The notes below the pieces were generated by a model that did no database searches, was not told the DNA's origin, and saw nothing but the letters and a program-made list of their open reading frames with translations. This document shows, one piece after another, positions 54,601 through 61,938 of a DNA stretch of 64,000 nucleotides. The first letter of the stretch is position 1. Every line of letters begins with the position of its first letter. The stretch covers positions 62,001-126,000 of the forward strand of contig CANMOU010000004.1 in NCBI GenBank assembly GCA_947499555.1, read 5' to 3'. Both the position numbers and the translations under genes were made by a program. The DNA is from an uncultured Roseovarius sp. Lineage in GTDB: Bacteria; Pseudomonadota; Alphaproteobacteria; Rhodobacterales; Rhodobacteraceae.

Positions 54601-55398
54601 GACAGCGCCGCGCGCGCCGTGCAGGGGTTGGAGGAATCCGAAGATGAAAACCCCGCTGCGGCCAGAGCTCGCGCAGGCGAAGCGCAGTCGCGCATCTACG
54701 GGTCAAAACCGGGGGCCTATGGTGCCGGTCTTCAGGCGATGATTGATGAACGGCTTTGGGGCAACAAATCTGACCTCGCGGAGGCCTATCTGACCTGGGG
54801 GTCCTATGCCTATGGCGCTAAAGATGAAGGCACGCCAGACCGCGACGGTTTTGAAGCGCGGCTTATGCAGACCGAAGCGATTGTGCAAAACCAGGACAAT
54901 CGCGAGCATGACCTTCTGGACAGCGATGACTACTACCAGTTCGAAGGCGGCGCGGCAGCGGCTGTGGCCACGTTACAAGGTCAGGACCGCCCGATTTACC
55001 ACAATGATCATTCCCGCCCCGAAAGGCCCGTCATCCGAACGCTTGATGATGAGATTGCGCGCGTCGTCCGTTCGCGGGTCGTGAACCCGAAATGGATCGA
55101 TGGGGTCAAGCGCCACGGCTACAAAGGCGCGTTCGAGATCGCGGCGACTGTCGATTACCTCTTTGCCTTTGCCGCAACAACAGGAGCGGTTAGGGGGCAT
55201 CACTTTGATTTGGTTGAGGCCGCATTTCTGGAAGATGAGGACACGCGGAACTTCATCGAAGAGCACAACGCACCCGCCCTGCAGGAAATCGCTGAGCGCC
55301 TTCAAGAGGCGATGGATCGTGGGTTATGGACGCCGAAGTCAAATTCGGCGCGTGCGCGAATATACGGGCTTCTGAAAGAGGAGCCAGTTGCACCATGA
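51661..55398 (+). CDS. cobN: Cobaltochelatase subunit CobN
   Basis: The 1245-residue protein is the large, tetrapyrrole-binding subunit of the ATP-dependent cobalt chelatase of the aerobic cobalamin route. Long regions match the BchH/CobN family (VHMGKHGNLEWLPGKALALS, FIVNDPGEGTQAKRRAQ, LEALVDEYYEAAGVDPRR). It inserts cobalt into hydrogenobyrinic acid a,c-diamide together with CobS and CobT, which are not in this window. Length is normal for the family. Confidence 0.95.
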   Translation: MHLLAATPGVIDDGKEPVDLGQTPADVVFISAADTELAALSEARSEMAAPPSLRLANLTHLQHPMSVDLHLDACATKSRLVIARVLGGVGYWKYGTEQYAARCHEAGVPLALLPGDDKPDAGLRDLSTVGADDYETLWAYLVEGGPENAANFLEYTKTMLDGGDTPPAAAPLLRAGVYWPGSGLADLATAQKDWAKDAPVVPIIFYRALVQGAGLNPINRLTRSLLRAGLNPLPIFVASLKDPVSVATLDRLFQAAPPDIILNATSFAVGSPHTGDDSLTNPLAMVSANNAPVFQTVLAGSSEDVWAQGLSGLSARDIAMNVALPEVDGRILSRAISFKGEAFFDEATECPIATYRAQGDRIEFVTQLAKNWATLRRTAPKDRKVALVLANYPNKDGRLANGVGLDTPAGTVHALTLLKDAGYPIENIPDDSDALMQAIMSGPTNWLTDRADKDGGKLLPLDTYLQHFSALPWDLKEAMTQRWGAPEDDPFFLPQISNSDGATGPGFKLSILSYGNAVVGIQPARGYNIDPTDTYHSPDLVPPHNYLAFYFWLRHHFGAYAVVHMGKHGNLEWLPGKALALSTTCWPEAILGPTPHVYPFIVNDPGEGTQAKRRAQAVIVDHLTPPLTRAETYGPLRDLEALVDEYYEAAGVDPRRIDHLRREILSLTSTTGLDADVGMKGEDEDSDLSKLDAYLCELKEAQIRDGLHIFGQSPLDQQERDLAIALARVPRGDGKGPNASLLRALANDLGLGIDPLDCDMSAPAVEKPKALAKLTGDPWRSNGDTIERLELLSQALLREGGRGALALPTALSVLTEIDKTIRPAVAACGPNEGQALLSALDGRAIPPGPSGAPTRGRLDTLPTGRNFFSVDSRAVPTPTAWALGWKSAGLLIEKHLQTHGDWPRTMLITAWGTANMRTGGDDIAQAMALMGVKPKWDAANRRVTGFEILPQGVLGRPRVDVTLRISGFFRDAFPQLIALFDSAARAVQGLEESEDENPAAARARAGEAQSRIYGSKPGAYGAGLQAMIDERLWGNKSDLAEAYLTWGSYAYGAKDEGTPDRDGFEARLMQTEAIVQNQDNREHDLLDSDDYYQFEGGAAAAVATLQGQDRPIYHNDHSRPERPVIRTLDDEIARVVRSRVVNPKWIDGVKRHGYKGAFEIAATVDYLFAFAATTGAVRGHHFDLVEAAFLEDEDTRNFIEEHNAPALQEIAERLQEAMDRGLWTPKSNSARARIYGLLKEEPVAP

Positions 55399-55775
55399 CA
55401 CAAGGCCACTGTCTTTGCCGCGCGGTTCATTTTGCGATGACAGGCCCGCATAATTGGGTGGGACATTGCCATTGCGACAGTTGCCGCCGTGCGGCTGGAG
55501 CGCCACTGGTGACCTTCGTTGGTCATCCCAACGGACAATGGGAATGGATGGGCGGCATCCCCAAGGTCTATGAGTCGTCGCCCGGGAACTTTCGGCATTT
55601 CTGCCCCAATTGCGGCGCATCGGTGGCCCACACTTCAACCCGGTATTCCGATGAAATCCATTTTCACGCCGTTCTGCTAGATGATCCCGGGACGTTGCAG
55701 CCTTCGGAAATGCATCACGCAGACGAGCGCCCGCCATGGATGTCGGAAAACCATGATGGTTGCCCACATGGCTGA
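55395..55775 (+). CDS. GFA (CENP-V) family zinc-binding protein
   Basis: The 126-residue protein has the GFA cysteine pattern CLCRAVHF, CHCDSCRR and CPNCGASV, enough for two zinc sites. Family members include glutathione-dependent formaldehyde-activating enzyme but most have unproven function. It overlaps the cobN stop by 4 bases (ATGA) and precedes cobO by 65 bp, so it is part of the operon. A longer in-frame start lies inside cobN and is rejected. Confidence 0.87.
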   Translation: MTQGHCLCRAVHFAMTGPHNWVGHCHCDSCRRAAGAPLVTFVGHPNGQWEWMGGIPKVYESSPGNFRHFCPNCGASVAHTSTRYSDEIHFHAVLLDDPGTLQPSEMHHADERPPWMSENHDGCPHG

Positions 55776-55840
55776 AGAATTGCCCTTGCGGCGCGCTTTA
55801 ACCAAACGCACTCTTGCCTGACCCACTCAAGGAGACCGCC

Positions 55841-56449
55841 ATGACCGACGACCCAGACCGCCACGCGATGAAGATGGCCAAGAAAAAGGCCGCTCGCGAC
55901 AAGATCATGGCCACCAAGACCGATGAAAAAGGCCTGATCATCGTGCATACCGGCAAAGGCAAAGGAAAATCCTCGGCCGCGTTCGGCATGATCTTCCGCT
56001 GCATTGCGCATGACATGAAATGCGCCGTGGTGCAGTTCATCAAGGGTGGTATGTCCACGGGCGAGCGCGACCTGATCCTGTCGAAGTTTGCCGACACATG
56101 TGCCTTTCACACAATGGGCGAGGGCTTTACCTGGGAGACGCAGGATAAGACCCGTGACACGGAAATGGCACAGGCTGCCTGGGCCAAGGCCAAAGAATTG
56201 ATCCTGGATGAAAACAACAAGATGGTGCTTTTGGATGAGATCAACATCGCACTGCGATATGACTATCTCGACATCAACGAGGTGGTGGCGTTCTTGCGGA
56301 GCGAAAAGCCCCATATGACCCACGTCGTTCTGACCGGGCGCAATGCCAAGGACGAATTGATCGAAATCGCCGATCTGGTCACTGAAATGGAGCTGGTGAA
56401 GCATCCGTTCCGTTCCGGAATCAAAGCTCAGATTGGAGTGGAGTTCTAA
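55841..56449 (+). CDS. cobO: Cob(I)yrinic acid a,c-diamide adenosyltransferase
   Basis: The 202-residue enzyme of the CobO/CobA type transfers the adenosyl group of ATP to the cobalt of corrinoids. The P-loop VHTGKGKGKSSAAFGM and VVQFIKGGMSTGER and LLDEINIALRYDY are typical. The start is ATG 55841, preceded by AAGGAGA; a TTG 27 bases upstream is less likely. It is the last gene of the riboswitch-controlled operon. Confidence 0.95.
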   Translation: MTDDPDRHAMKMAKKKAARDKIMATKTDEKGLIIVHTGKGKGKSSAAFGMIFRCIAHDMKCAVVQFIKGGMSTGERDLILSKFADTCAFHTMGEGFTWETQDKTRDTEMAQAAWAKAKELILDENNKMVLLDEINIALRYDYLDINEVVAFLRSEKPHMTHVVLTGRNAKDELIEIADLVTEMELVKHPFRSGIKAQIGVEF

Positions 56450-56782
56450 GCCGAAGGCGTGCAGACCAGATTGACCTGCGGCTCCCCGGACCAGCAGGAC
56501 GTCTTGCCGCGAGCGGCACTCTTTAGACGCCGTCTCAAAAGAAAATTCGTCGATTTGAAATCGTTTTTGACGGGAAAAGGCAGACGGTACCTACCACACC
56601 GACAATGCCGGGCGGTCTTTCGAATCTTTGCCAGATCAGGTTTCGGTGAATGACGCGACCGGGCAAGAGCTTGGCACTGACCAACAATTTTTAATTGTCT
56701 GACATTTGATTCTGTGAGACGCTTTTCCCATCAAGCGGCGGAAAACCAGAACAATGTTCGCGCCGATGGGAGGATATTTGAA
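56450..56782 (+). promoter_or_regulatory. 333-bp region upstream of the selenium-binding-protein gene
   Basis: No gene is supported; a 64-residue open frame at 56459 lacks family features and a ribosome-binding site. Two dyads overlap near 56684-56704: ACAATT-TTT-AATTGT (56684-56698) and TGTCTGACA (56696-56704), of a size seen in GntR-type operators. GGGAGG at about 56767 precedes ATG 56783. A TTCTGTGAGA block here also occurs before preT, and may be a shared promoter element. Confidence 0.45.
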
Positions 56783-58183
56783 ATGAACCTAAGACCTGAC
56801 CCTACATTTTATCCGACGGCCAAGATGGCGATGGAAGCCCCCGCCGAGAAACTTGCCTTTACGCTCATGCTCAGTCCCGATGGCAGCCAGCCCGACGGCT
56901 TGGCGGTTGTGGATGTGGACCCAAGTTCAAAAACATACTCCCAGATCGTCCATCAGGTCATCATGCCCAACAAAGGGGATGAATTTCATCACTTTGGCTG
57001 GAATGCCTGCTCTTCGGCTTTGTCACCACTCACAGGACATGCCTTTCTCGAACGTCGTTATTTGATCATCCCCGGCATCCGCTCCAGCCGTATTTACGTG
57101 ATCGACGTGAAAGAACCTCTGAAGGCGAAGATCCATAAAGTCATTGAGCCTGAAGAGGTGTTTGAGAAAACGGGCTATTCACGACCCCATACAATCCATT
57201 GCGGTCCAGAAGGTATTTACGTCTCAACTCTGGGCGGCGGTGGCAAAGACGGGACAGACGGCCCTCCAGGCATCTTCATTCTGGATTGTGAGACGTTTGA
57301 AATCCTTGGCCGTTACGAGATGGACCGCGGCCCTCAGGAAAAGCACTATGACTTCTGGTGGAACCTGCCACGCGACTACATGGTTTCGTCCGAATGGGCC
57401 CTGCCGCCTCAGTTCGAAGGCGGCATCGTCGCAGAGGATCTGCTGAGCAACAAATATGGCCATGTCATCCATTTCTGGAACCTGCGCGAGCGTAAGAACG
57501 TGCAGACCATCGATTTGGGCGCAAATCACCAGATGGCGCTGGAAATCCGACCCGCGCACGACCCAGCGAAGACCCACGGCTTCGTTGGCGTGGTCGTCGA
57601 CACGACCAACCTGCAAGGCTCGATCTTCACATGGTGGCAGAAGGACGACGGCACATTTGAAGCCAAGAAGACGATCACCATTGATCCACGTCCCGAAAAG
57701 GCGGAAAACCTGCCGCCGCTTCTGCAAGGTTTCGAGGCTGTGCCCCCGCTGGTTACTGATATCGACCTCTCACTCGATGACCGGTTCCTTTACGTGGCCT
57801 GCTGGGGCATGGGCGAGATGCATCAATATGACGTCTCCGACCCGATGAACCCCAAACTGGCGGGCAAAGTCGAACTGGGCGGCATCGCCCGCGGCGCCAA
57901 ACACCCCAATGGCAAAGATTTTGTCTATGGCCCGCAAATGGTGGAAATCAGCCGCGACGGTAAACGTGTCTATTGGACAAACTCGCTTTATTCGACATGG
58001 GATGATCAGTTCTACCCCGACGACGAAGGTGGCCAGATGGTCATGGCCAATGTCGGCGAAAACGGCGGGCTGGAGCTCGACAAAGACTTCTATGTCGAAT
58101 TCCCCAAAGGGTATCGCAGCCACCAGATCCGGCTTGAAGGCGGCGACTGTTCCACCGACAGTTTCTGTTACCCCTCCGTCTGA
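56783..58183 (+). CDS. Selenium-binding protein SBP56, probable methanethiol oxidase
   Basis: The 466-residue protein matches the SBP56/SELENBP1 family (HHFGWNACSSA, SRPHTIHCGPEG, HYDFWWNLPRDYMVSSEWA, LSLDDRFLYVACWG, GGDCSTDSF). Bacterial members oxidise methanethiol to formaldehyde, sulfide and peroxide, so it may serve DMSP-derived sulfur metabolism. Two differences are seen: no signal peptide, unlike periplasmic MtoX, and CSSA where the human protein has CSSC. ATG 56783 follows GGGAGG. A membrane protein gene follows after 3 bp. Confidence 0.87.
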   Translation: MNLRPDPTFYPTAKMAMEAPAEKLAFTLMLSPDGSQPDGLAVVDVDPSSKTYSQIVHQVIMPNKGDEFHHFGWNACSSALSPLTGHAFLERRYLIIPGIRSSRIYVIDVKEPLKAKIHKVIEPEEVFEKTGYSRPHTIHCGPEGIYVSTLGGGGKDGTDGPPGIFILDCETFEILGRYEMDRGPQEKHYDFWWNLPRDYMVSSEWALPPQFEGGIVAEDLLSNKYGHVIHFWNLRERKNVQTIDLGANHQMALEIRPAHDPAKTHGFVGVVVDTTNLQGSIFTWWQKDDGTFEAKKTITIDPRPEKAENLPPLLQGFEAVPPLVTDIDLSLDDRFLYVACWGMGEMHQYDVSDPMNPKLAGKVELGGIARGAKHPNGKDFVYGPQMVEISRDGKRVYWTNSLYSTWDDQFYPDDEGGQMVMANVGENGGLELDKDFYVEFPKGYRSHQIRLEGGDCSTDSFCYPSV

Positions 58184-58186
58184 CGC

Positions 58187-58846
58187 GTGGCAGAGCTGAC
58201 CACGACAGCGGCCCTTTGGTGGGCCGTTGTTGCCTCTGGCATCTATCACGGTATCAACCCGGGGATGGGTTGGCCTCTGGCTGTGTCTTCTGCCTTGATG
58301 GAGCAGAAATACACAAGCCTTTACAAAGCTTTGGGCGCTTTGGCTTTGGGGCACCTGATGGCTATGGCGGCCATTCTCTTTCCGTTCTCGGCATTGATCT
58401 GGCTTGTGGAATGGCAACGCGAAATTCAGATTGGCGCCGCCTTACTGGTTATTGTTCTGGGCATCTACCTTTTGATCAATCGCCGCCATCCGAGGTTCTT
58501 GGCACGTGTTCCTCCATCCAAACTTACACTCTGGTCTTTCCTTGTTGCCATGGCGCACGGCGCAGGGCTCATGCTGGTGCCGATCTACTTGGGCATTTGC
58601 AGCACAATTGACACCAACACCGGCCATGCCGCAGCCGATACTCTCATCAGTGGCACGCTGACTGTCGCGATCCTGGTTGCATTGGCCCACACCTCAGCAA
58701 TGATCCTGTCAGGCGGCGCACTGGCCGTTGGTGTTTATCACTGGCTGGGCCTCAAGTTTCTGTCAAAATCCTGGTTCAACCTTGATATCGTCTGGGCTCT
58801 AAGCTTGATGCTGGTTGGGGGACTTGCGCTGATCTTTCAGCACTGA
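58187..58846 (+). CDS. Polytopic membrane protein next to the SBP56 gene
   Basis: The 219-residue product has about six membrane helices. Conserved-looking histidines lie inside or next to helices (SGIYHGINPGMGWPL, LGHLMAMAAI, VAMAHGAGLMLVP, ALAHTSAMILSGG), a pattern like metal permeases of the UreH/NicO group, but no exact family is recognised. It starts GTG 58187, three bases after the SBP56 stop, so the two are coupled. It could supply copper or another metal for the oxidase; this is inference. Confidence 0.78.
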   Translation: MAELTTTAALWWAVVASGIYHGINPGMGWPLAVSSALMEQKYTSLYKALGALALGHLMAMAAILFPFSALIWLVEWQREIQIGAALLVIVLGIYLLINRRHPRFLARVPPSKLTLWSFLVAMAHGAGLMLVPIYLGICSTIDTNTGHAAADTLISGTLTVAILVALAHTSAMILSGGALAVGVYHWLGLKFLSKSWFNLDIVWALSLMLVGGLALIFQH

Positions 58847-58908
58847 CTTGCACTTTCATTGTTCCCCAAATACTCAAAACCCAACGTCAACTCCGGGAAC
58901 CCCGTCTC

Positions 58909-59256
58909 ATGCCCAAGCACCGCCTTCTGACCGAGTTTGGCATCGGATCATCACTGCGCCACCAGGACTATACCGCCGCCGCTCGGCGTGCCCTGAAAGA
59001 CGCGCTCTGGCGCAATTCGATCAACTTGGCAGAGCTCTTTGGCAAGCCGAAGGAGGCCATGATCATCGATGTCGAGATCGCCGTCCAGGATCCCGAAAAG
59101 GTTGATTGCAACGCATTGGCCTCGGTTTTTCCTTATGGCCAGATCAACGTGACAGCGGTCAAGGGCGGCTTGGATGTGCCACGCCCGTCGGGCCTGCCAA
59201 CAGTGATCGCCAATGCCGCCATTAATGTTAGCCTCATGTTGGAGCGGAAATCATGA
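58909..59256 (+). CDS. Lin0512 family protein, first paralogue
   Basis: The 115-residue protein begins KHRLLTEFGIGSSLRHQDYT and continues AAARRALKDAL, the pattern of the Lin0512 family (small alpha/beta domain, unknown function). It overlaps the second paralogue by 4 bases (ATGA, 59253-59256). Compared with the second copy it has FGIG instead of MGMG and lacks the acidic residue after it, so the two copies may form an unequal dimer. Confidence 0.8.
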   Translation: MPKHRLLTEFGIGSSLRHQDYTAAARRALKDALWRNSINLAELFGKPKEAMIIDVEIAVQDPEKVDCNALASVFPYGQINVTAVKGGLDVPRPSGLPTVIANAAINVSLMLERKS

Positions 59257-59609
59257 GCGATCGGCGTTTCATAATCGAAATGGGGATGGGAAATGACCAA
59301 TATGGTATGGACTACCAAAAAGCCGCGGCCCGGGCGATCGAGAGCGCTATCCGTCGATCCGCCATCCCGATGTATGCTACAACCGGGCTAAAACATACGG
59401 ATATGCGCGTCCAAGTCACGATTGGCGTGCAGGAGCCTGACAAGATCGACGCGGATGCCTTGGCGGGAAATCTCCCAAGAGGGCTTGCGGGCGTGAAAGC
59501 GGTCTTCGGTGGGCAAAACATTTTCAATCCAGAGACCGGCGATACGATAGTTGTGGCGACAGCCGCGGTCGAAGCCTTCTTGCCAGATCAATCAGAGCAT
59601 TGGTCTTAG
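59253..59609 (+). CDS. Lin0512 family protein, second paralogue
   Basis: The 118-residue protein has the canonical family start FIIEMGMGNDQYGMDYQKAA and IGVQEPDKIDADALA. It is clearly related to the gene just upstream (shared DYxxAAxRA, VQxPxKxD and GGxxxxxP positions), so this is a tandem duplication. Function of the family is unknown. The pair follows the SBP56 and membrane genes at short distance and is probably in the same transcript. Confidence 0.84.
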   Translation: MSDRRFIIEMGMGNDQYGMDYQKAAARAIESAIRRSAIPMYATTGLKHTDMRVQVTIGVQEPDKIDADALAGNLPRGLAGVKAVFGGQNIFNPETGDTIVVATAAVEAFLPDQSEHWS

Positions 59610-59655
59610 GGTATTTTGACGAATAACTTGACAATGCGCTTGCCGGACTTCGTAC

Positions 59656-59676
59656 CTGGTAATATATTTTGACCAG
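59656..59676. promoter_or_regulatory. Inverted repeat upstream of the GntR/FCD gene
   Basis: CTGGT (59656-59660), 11 bases, then ACCAG (59672-59676) form a dyad 17 bases before the regulator ATG. FCD-type GntR proteins often bind TGGT/ACCA half-sites, so autoregulation is plausible. The spacing is wider than the usual FadR operator, which lowers confidence. Confidence 0.4.
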
Positions 59677-59693
59677 TTTAGCGCGAGCGTCAG

Positions 59694-60461
59694 ATGCCAT
59701 TTCAGAAAGTCACCCCCGAAAAGCTATCATCTGCGGTAACCGCGCAGATTGAGAAACTTATTCTGCGGGGCATATTGCGCCCCGGTGAACGCCTTCCGTC
59801 TGAGCGGGAACTTGCGGAACGGATGGGCGTCTCCCGCCCCTCGCTGCGCGAGGCCGTTGCCGAGTTGCAGCAAAAAGGTCTCCTGACCAGCAAGGCGGGG
59901 TCCGGCATCTTTGTCGCCGACGTTCTTGGAAACGCATTTTCCGATGCGCTGATCGGGCTTTTTGCCTCACACACGGAAGCCGTTTTTGACTATATTGCCT
60001 TTCGCAGGGATATGGAGGGGCTGGCAGCAGAACGCGCTGCTCGACTGGCGTCTGACACTGATCTCAAATTGATCGATGCAATCCACACCAAGATGGAAGC
60101 CGCTCACGCGAAATCCGATCCGGAGCTTGAATCCCAGCTTGATGCTGATTTTCACATGGCCATTCTCGAGGCCAGCCACAATGTCATCATGCTGCATATG
60201 ATGCGATCAATGTTTCAGCTTCTGCAGGGCGGCGTCTTTTACAATCGCAAGATCATGTTTCAGCAGGGCAGTCGCCGAAGAACACTTCTCGACCAGCATA
60301 GCGCGATCAATCAGGCATTGCAGGCACGCGACCCCGAAGGCGCGCGCGCTGCAGTGACTGAACATATGGATTTCGTCGAGAAATCATTGGCGGACCATCG
60401 CAAGGCAGAAGCCAATGAAACGGTTGCGCTCCAACGTTTCGAGCATGAGAAGTCCCGCTGA
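59694..60461 (+). CDS. GntR family regulator, FCD subgroup
   Basis: The 255-residue regulator has an N-terminal winged helix (GERLPSERELAERMGVSRPSLREAVAEL within residues 30-60) and a C-terminal all-helical FCD ligand domain with typical metal-site histidines (DADFHMAILEASHN and later HMDFVEK). Members sense small organic acids. It precedes preT by 114 bp in the same direction and probably controls pyrimidine degradation, the SBP56 operon upstream, or both. Confidence 0.9.
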   Translation: MPFQKVTPEKLSSAVTAQIEKLILRGILRPGERLPSERELAERMGVSRPSLREAVAELQQKGLLTSKAGSGIFVADVLGNAFSDALIGLFASHTEAVFDYIAFRRDMEGLAAERAARLASDTDLKLIDAIHTKMEAAHAKSDPELESQLDADFHMAILEASHNVIMLHMMRSMFQLLQGGVFYNRKIMFQQGSRRRTLLDQHSAINQALQARDPEGARAAVTEHMDFVEKSLADHRKAEANETVALQRFEHEKSR

Positions 60462-60513
60462 GATTCATTAACTGAAGCCGGTTCACGTCCTTAGACCAAC
60501 TAAATTTTACCAA

Positions 60514-60541
60514 TTGATAAAAAAATTTTCTGTGAGATACT
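60514..60541 (+). promoter_or_regulatory. Possible sigma-70-type promoter of preT
   Basis: TTGATA (60514-60519) and GATACT (60536-60541) are separated by 16 bases and lie 34 bases before the preT start. The AT-rich spacer supports promoter use. TTGGT repeats on the minus strand at about 60495-60515 could be regulator half-sites next to it. The evidence is motif-level only. Confidence 0.4.
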
Positions 60542-60575
60542 GACCAAACCCAGCGACCGCCAGGGAGGCTTTCAG

Positions 60576-61898
60576 TTGCCAGACAATCAGCTCACTCCGG
60601 GAATTGCCCCGGATCGACTTGACGCTTCAGACTATGCAGAGAATTTTGCCGATCTTCATCCGCGTTTGGATGCACATGAGGCGCTCGTTGCCGCCGATAG
60701 ATGCTACTTCTGCCACGATGCCCCGTGTATTACGGCCTGCCCGACGGACATCGACATCCCGCTTTTCATCCGCCAGATCGCAACAGGCACACCTCAGGCC
60801 GCTGCCGAGACGATCCTGACGCAGAATATCCTGGGAGGCATGTGCGCGCGGGTGTGTCCCACCGAAACTCTTTGCGAGGAAGCCTGTGTGCGGGAGGCTG
60901 CAGAAGGCAAACCTGTGTTGATTGGTCAGCTTCAGCGATATGCCACAGATACGTTGATGGAAGCCAACGTGCACCCATTTCAACGCGCACCTGCAACGGG
61001 CAAATCCGTGGCCATTGTCGGCGCGGGTCCGGCTGGCCTTGCCTGTGCTCACAGGCTTGCCATGCATGGTCACGATGTGACGCTCTATGATGCACGGTCG
61101 AAAGCCGGTGGTCTGAATGAATTTGGAATCGCGGCCTACAAGACCGTGGATCAGTTTGCCGAGCGAGAGGTGGATTGGCTTCTGCAAATCGGAGGTATCA
61201 CGGTAAAGACTGGCCAGAAACTGGGCGCGGACATCATGCTTAATCAACTCCGGACCGAGTTTGACGCGGTCTTCCTTGGCATAGGGCTCGGTGGTGTCAA
61301 CGCTTTGGGTCTGGATCATGAAAACAAGACCGGCGTTGAAGACGCTGTTGGCTTCATCGCTGATCTTCGGCAGGCACAGGATCTCGCGAAGGTTCCCGTG
61401 GGGCGCGACGTTGTTGTCATCGGCGGCGGCATGACAGCCATTGACGCCGCGGTTCAGGCCAAGCTTCTGGGTGCATTGAATGTGACGCTCGTCTACCGGC
61501 GCGGTCGGGACCGCATGAATGCGAGCCGCTTTGAGCAGGATCTGGCGGCCTCAAAAGGTGTGCGGATCATCACAAATGCATCGCCCGTTGCGCTGCATGG
61601 CAATGGCTCTGTCAGAGAGATCGAATTCGAATACACAAAGGACGATCTGTCGCCAACGGGTCAGACCTTTCGGCTGGCCGCAGACCAAGTGTTCAAAGCC
61701 ATTGGCCAAACTCTTGCAGGCGAAGGGCTTCCTGATCTGGAGGGTCGCAAGATCGCGGTGACCGGACCTGGCCGCACATCCGTGCCCGGTGTCTGGGCCG
61801 GTGGAGACTGCGCCGCAGGCGGGGATGACCTGACCGTGACCGCCGTCGCCGAAGGGCGTGAAGCTGCTGAAGATATCAACCGGAGTTTGGCCGTGTGA
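60576..61898 (+). CDS. preT: NAD-dependent dihydropyrimidine dehydrogenase subunit PreT
   Basis: The 440-residue flavoprotein has N-terminal Fe-S cysteine motifs (CYFCHDAPCITACPTDID and CARVCPTETLCEEACVR), an FAD site (IVGAGPAGLACAHRLA) and an NAD site (VVVIGGGMTAIDAA), as in the N-terminal half of mammalian DPD. It passes electrons from NADH to PreA for reduction of uracil and thymine. The start is TTG 60576 with GGAGG (60564-60568) upstream. A methyltransferase gene separates it from preA. Confidence 0.92.
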   Translation: MPDNQLTPGIAPDRLDASDYAENFADLHPRLDAHEALVAADRCYFCHDAPCITACPTDIDIPLFIRQIATGTPQAAAETILTQNILGGMCARVCPTETLCEEACVREAAEGKPVLIGQLQRYATDTLMEANVHPFQRAPATGKSVAIVGAGPAGLACAHRLAMHGHDVTLYDARSKAGGLNEFGIAAYKTVDQFAEREVDWLLQIGGITVKTGQKLGADIMLNQLRTEFDAVFLGIGLGGVNALGLDHENKTGVEDAVGFIADLRQAQDLAKVPVGRDVVVIGGGMTAIDAAVQAKLLGALNVTLVYRRGRDRMNASRFEQDLAASKGVRIITNASPVALHGNGSVREIEFEYTKDDLSPTGQTFRLAADQVFKAIGQTLAGEGLPDLEGRKIAVTGPGRTSVPGVWAGGDCAAGGDDLTVTAVAEGREAAEDINRSLAV

Positions 61899-61938
61899 TA
61901 CAATCGGACCACCCCAGCCCCTGCCGGAAAGCCTTGCC

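Noticed and set aside
56459-56653. Possible small gene of 64 codons after cobO
   Set aside because: Arg-rich with no ribosome-binding site or family pattern, and it ends well before any neighbour; treated as non-coding.
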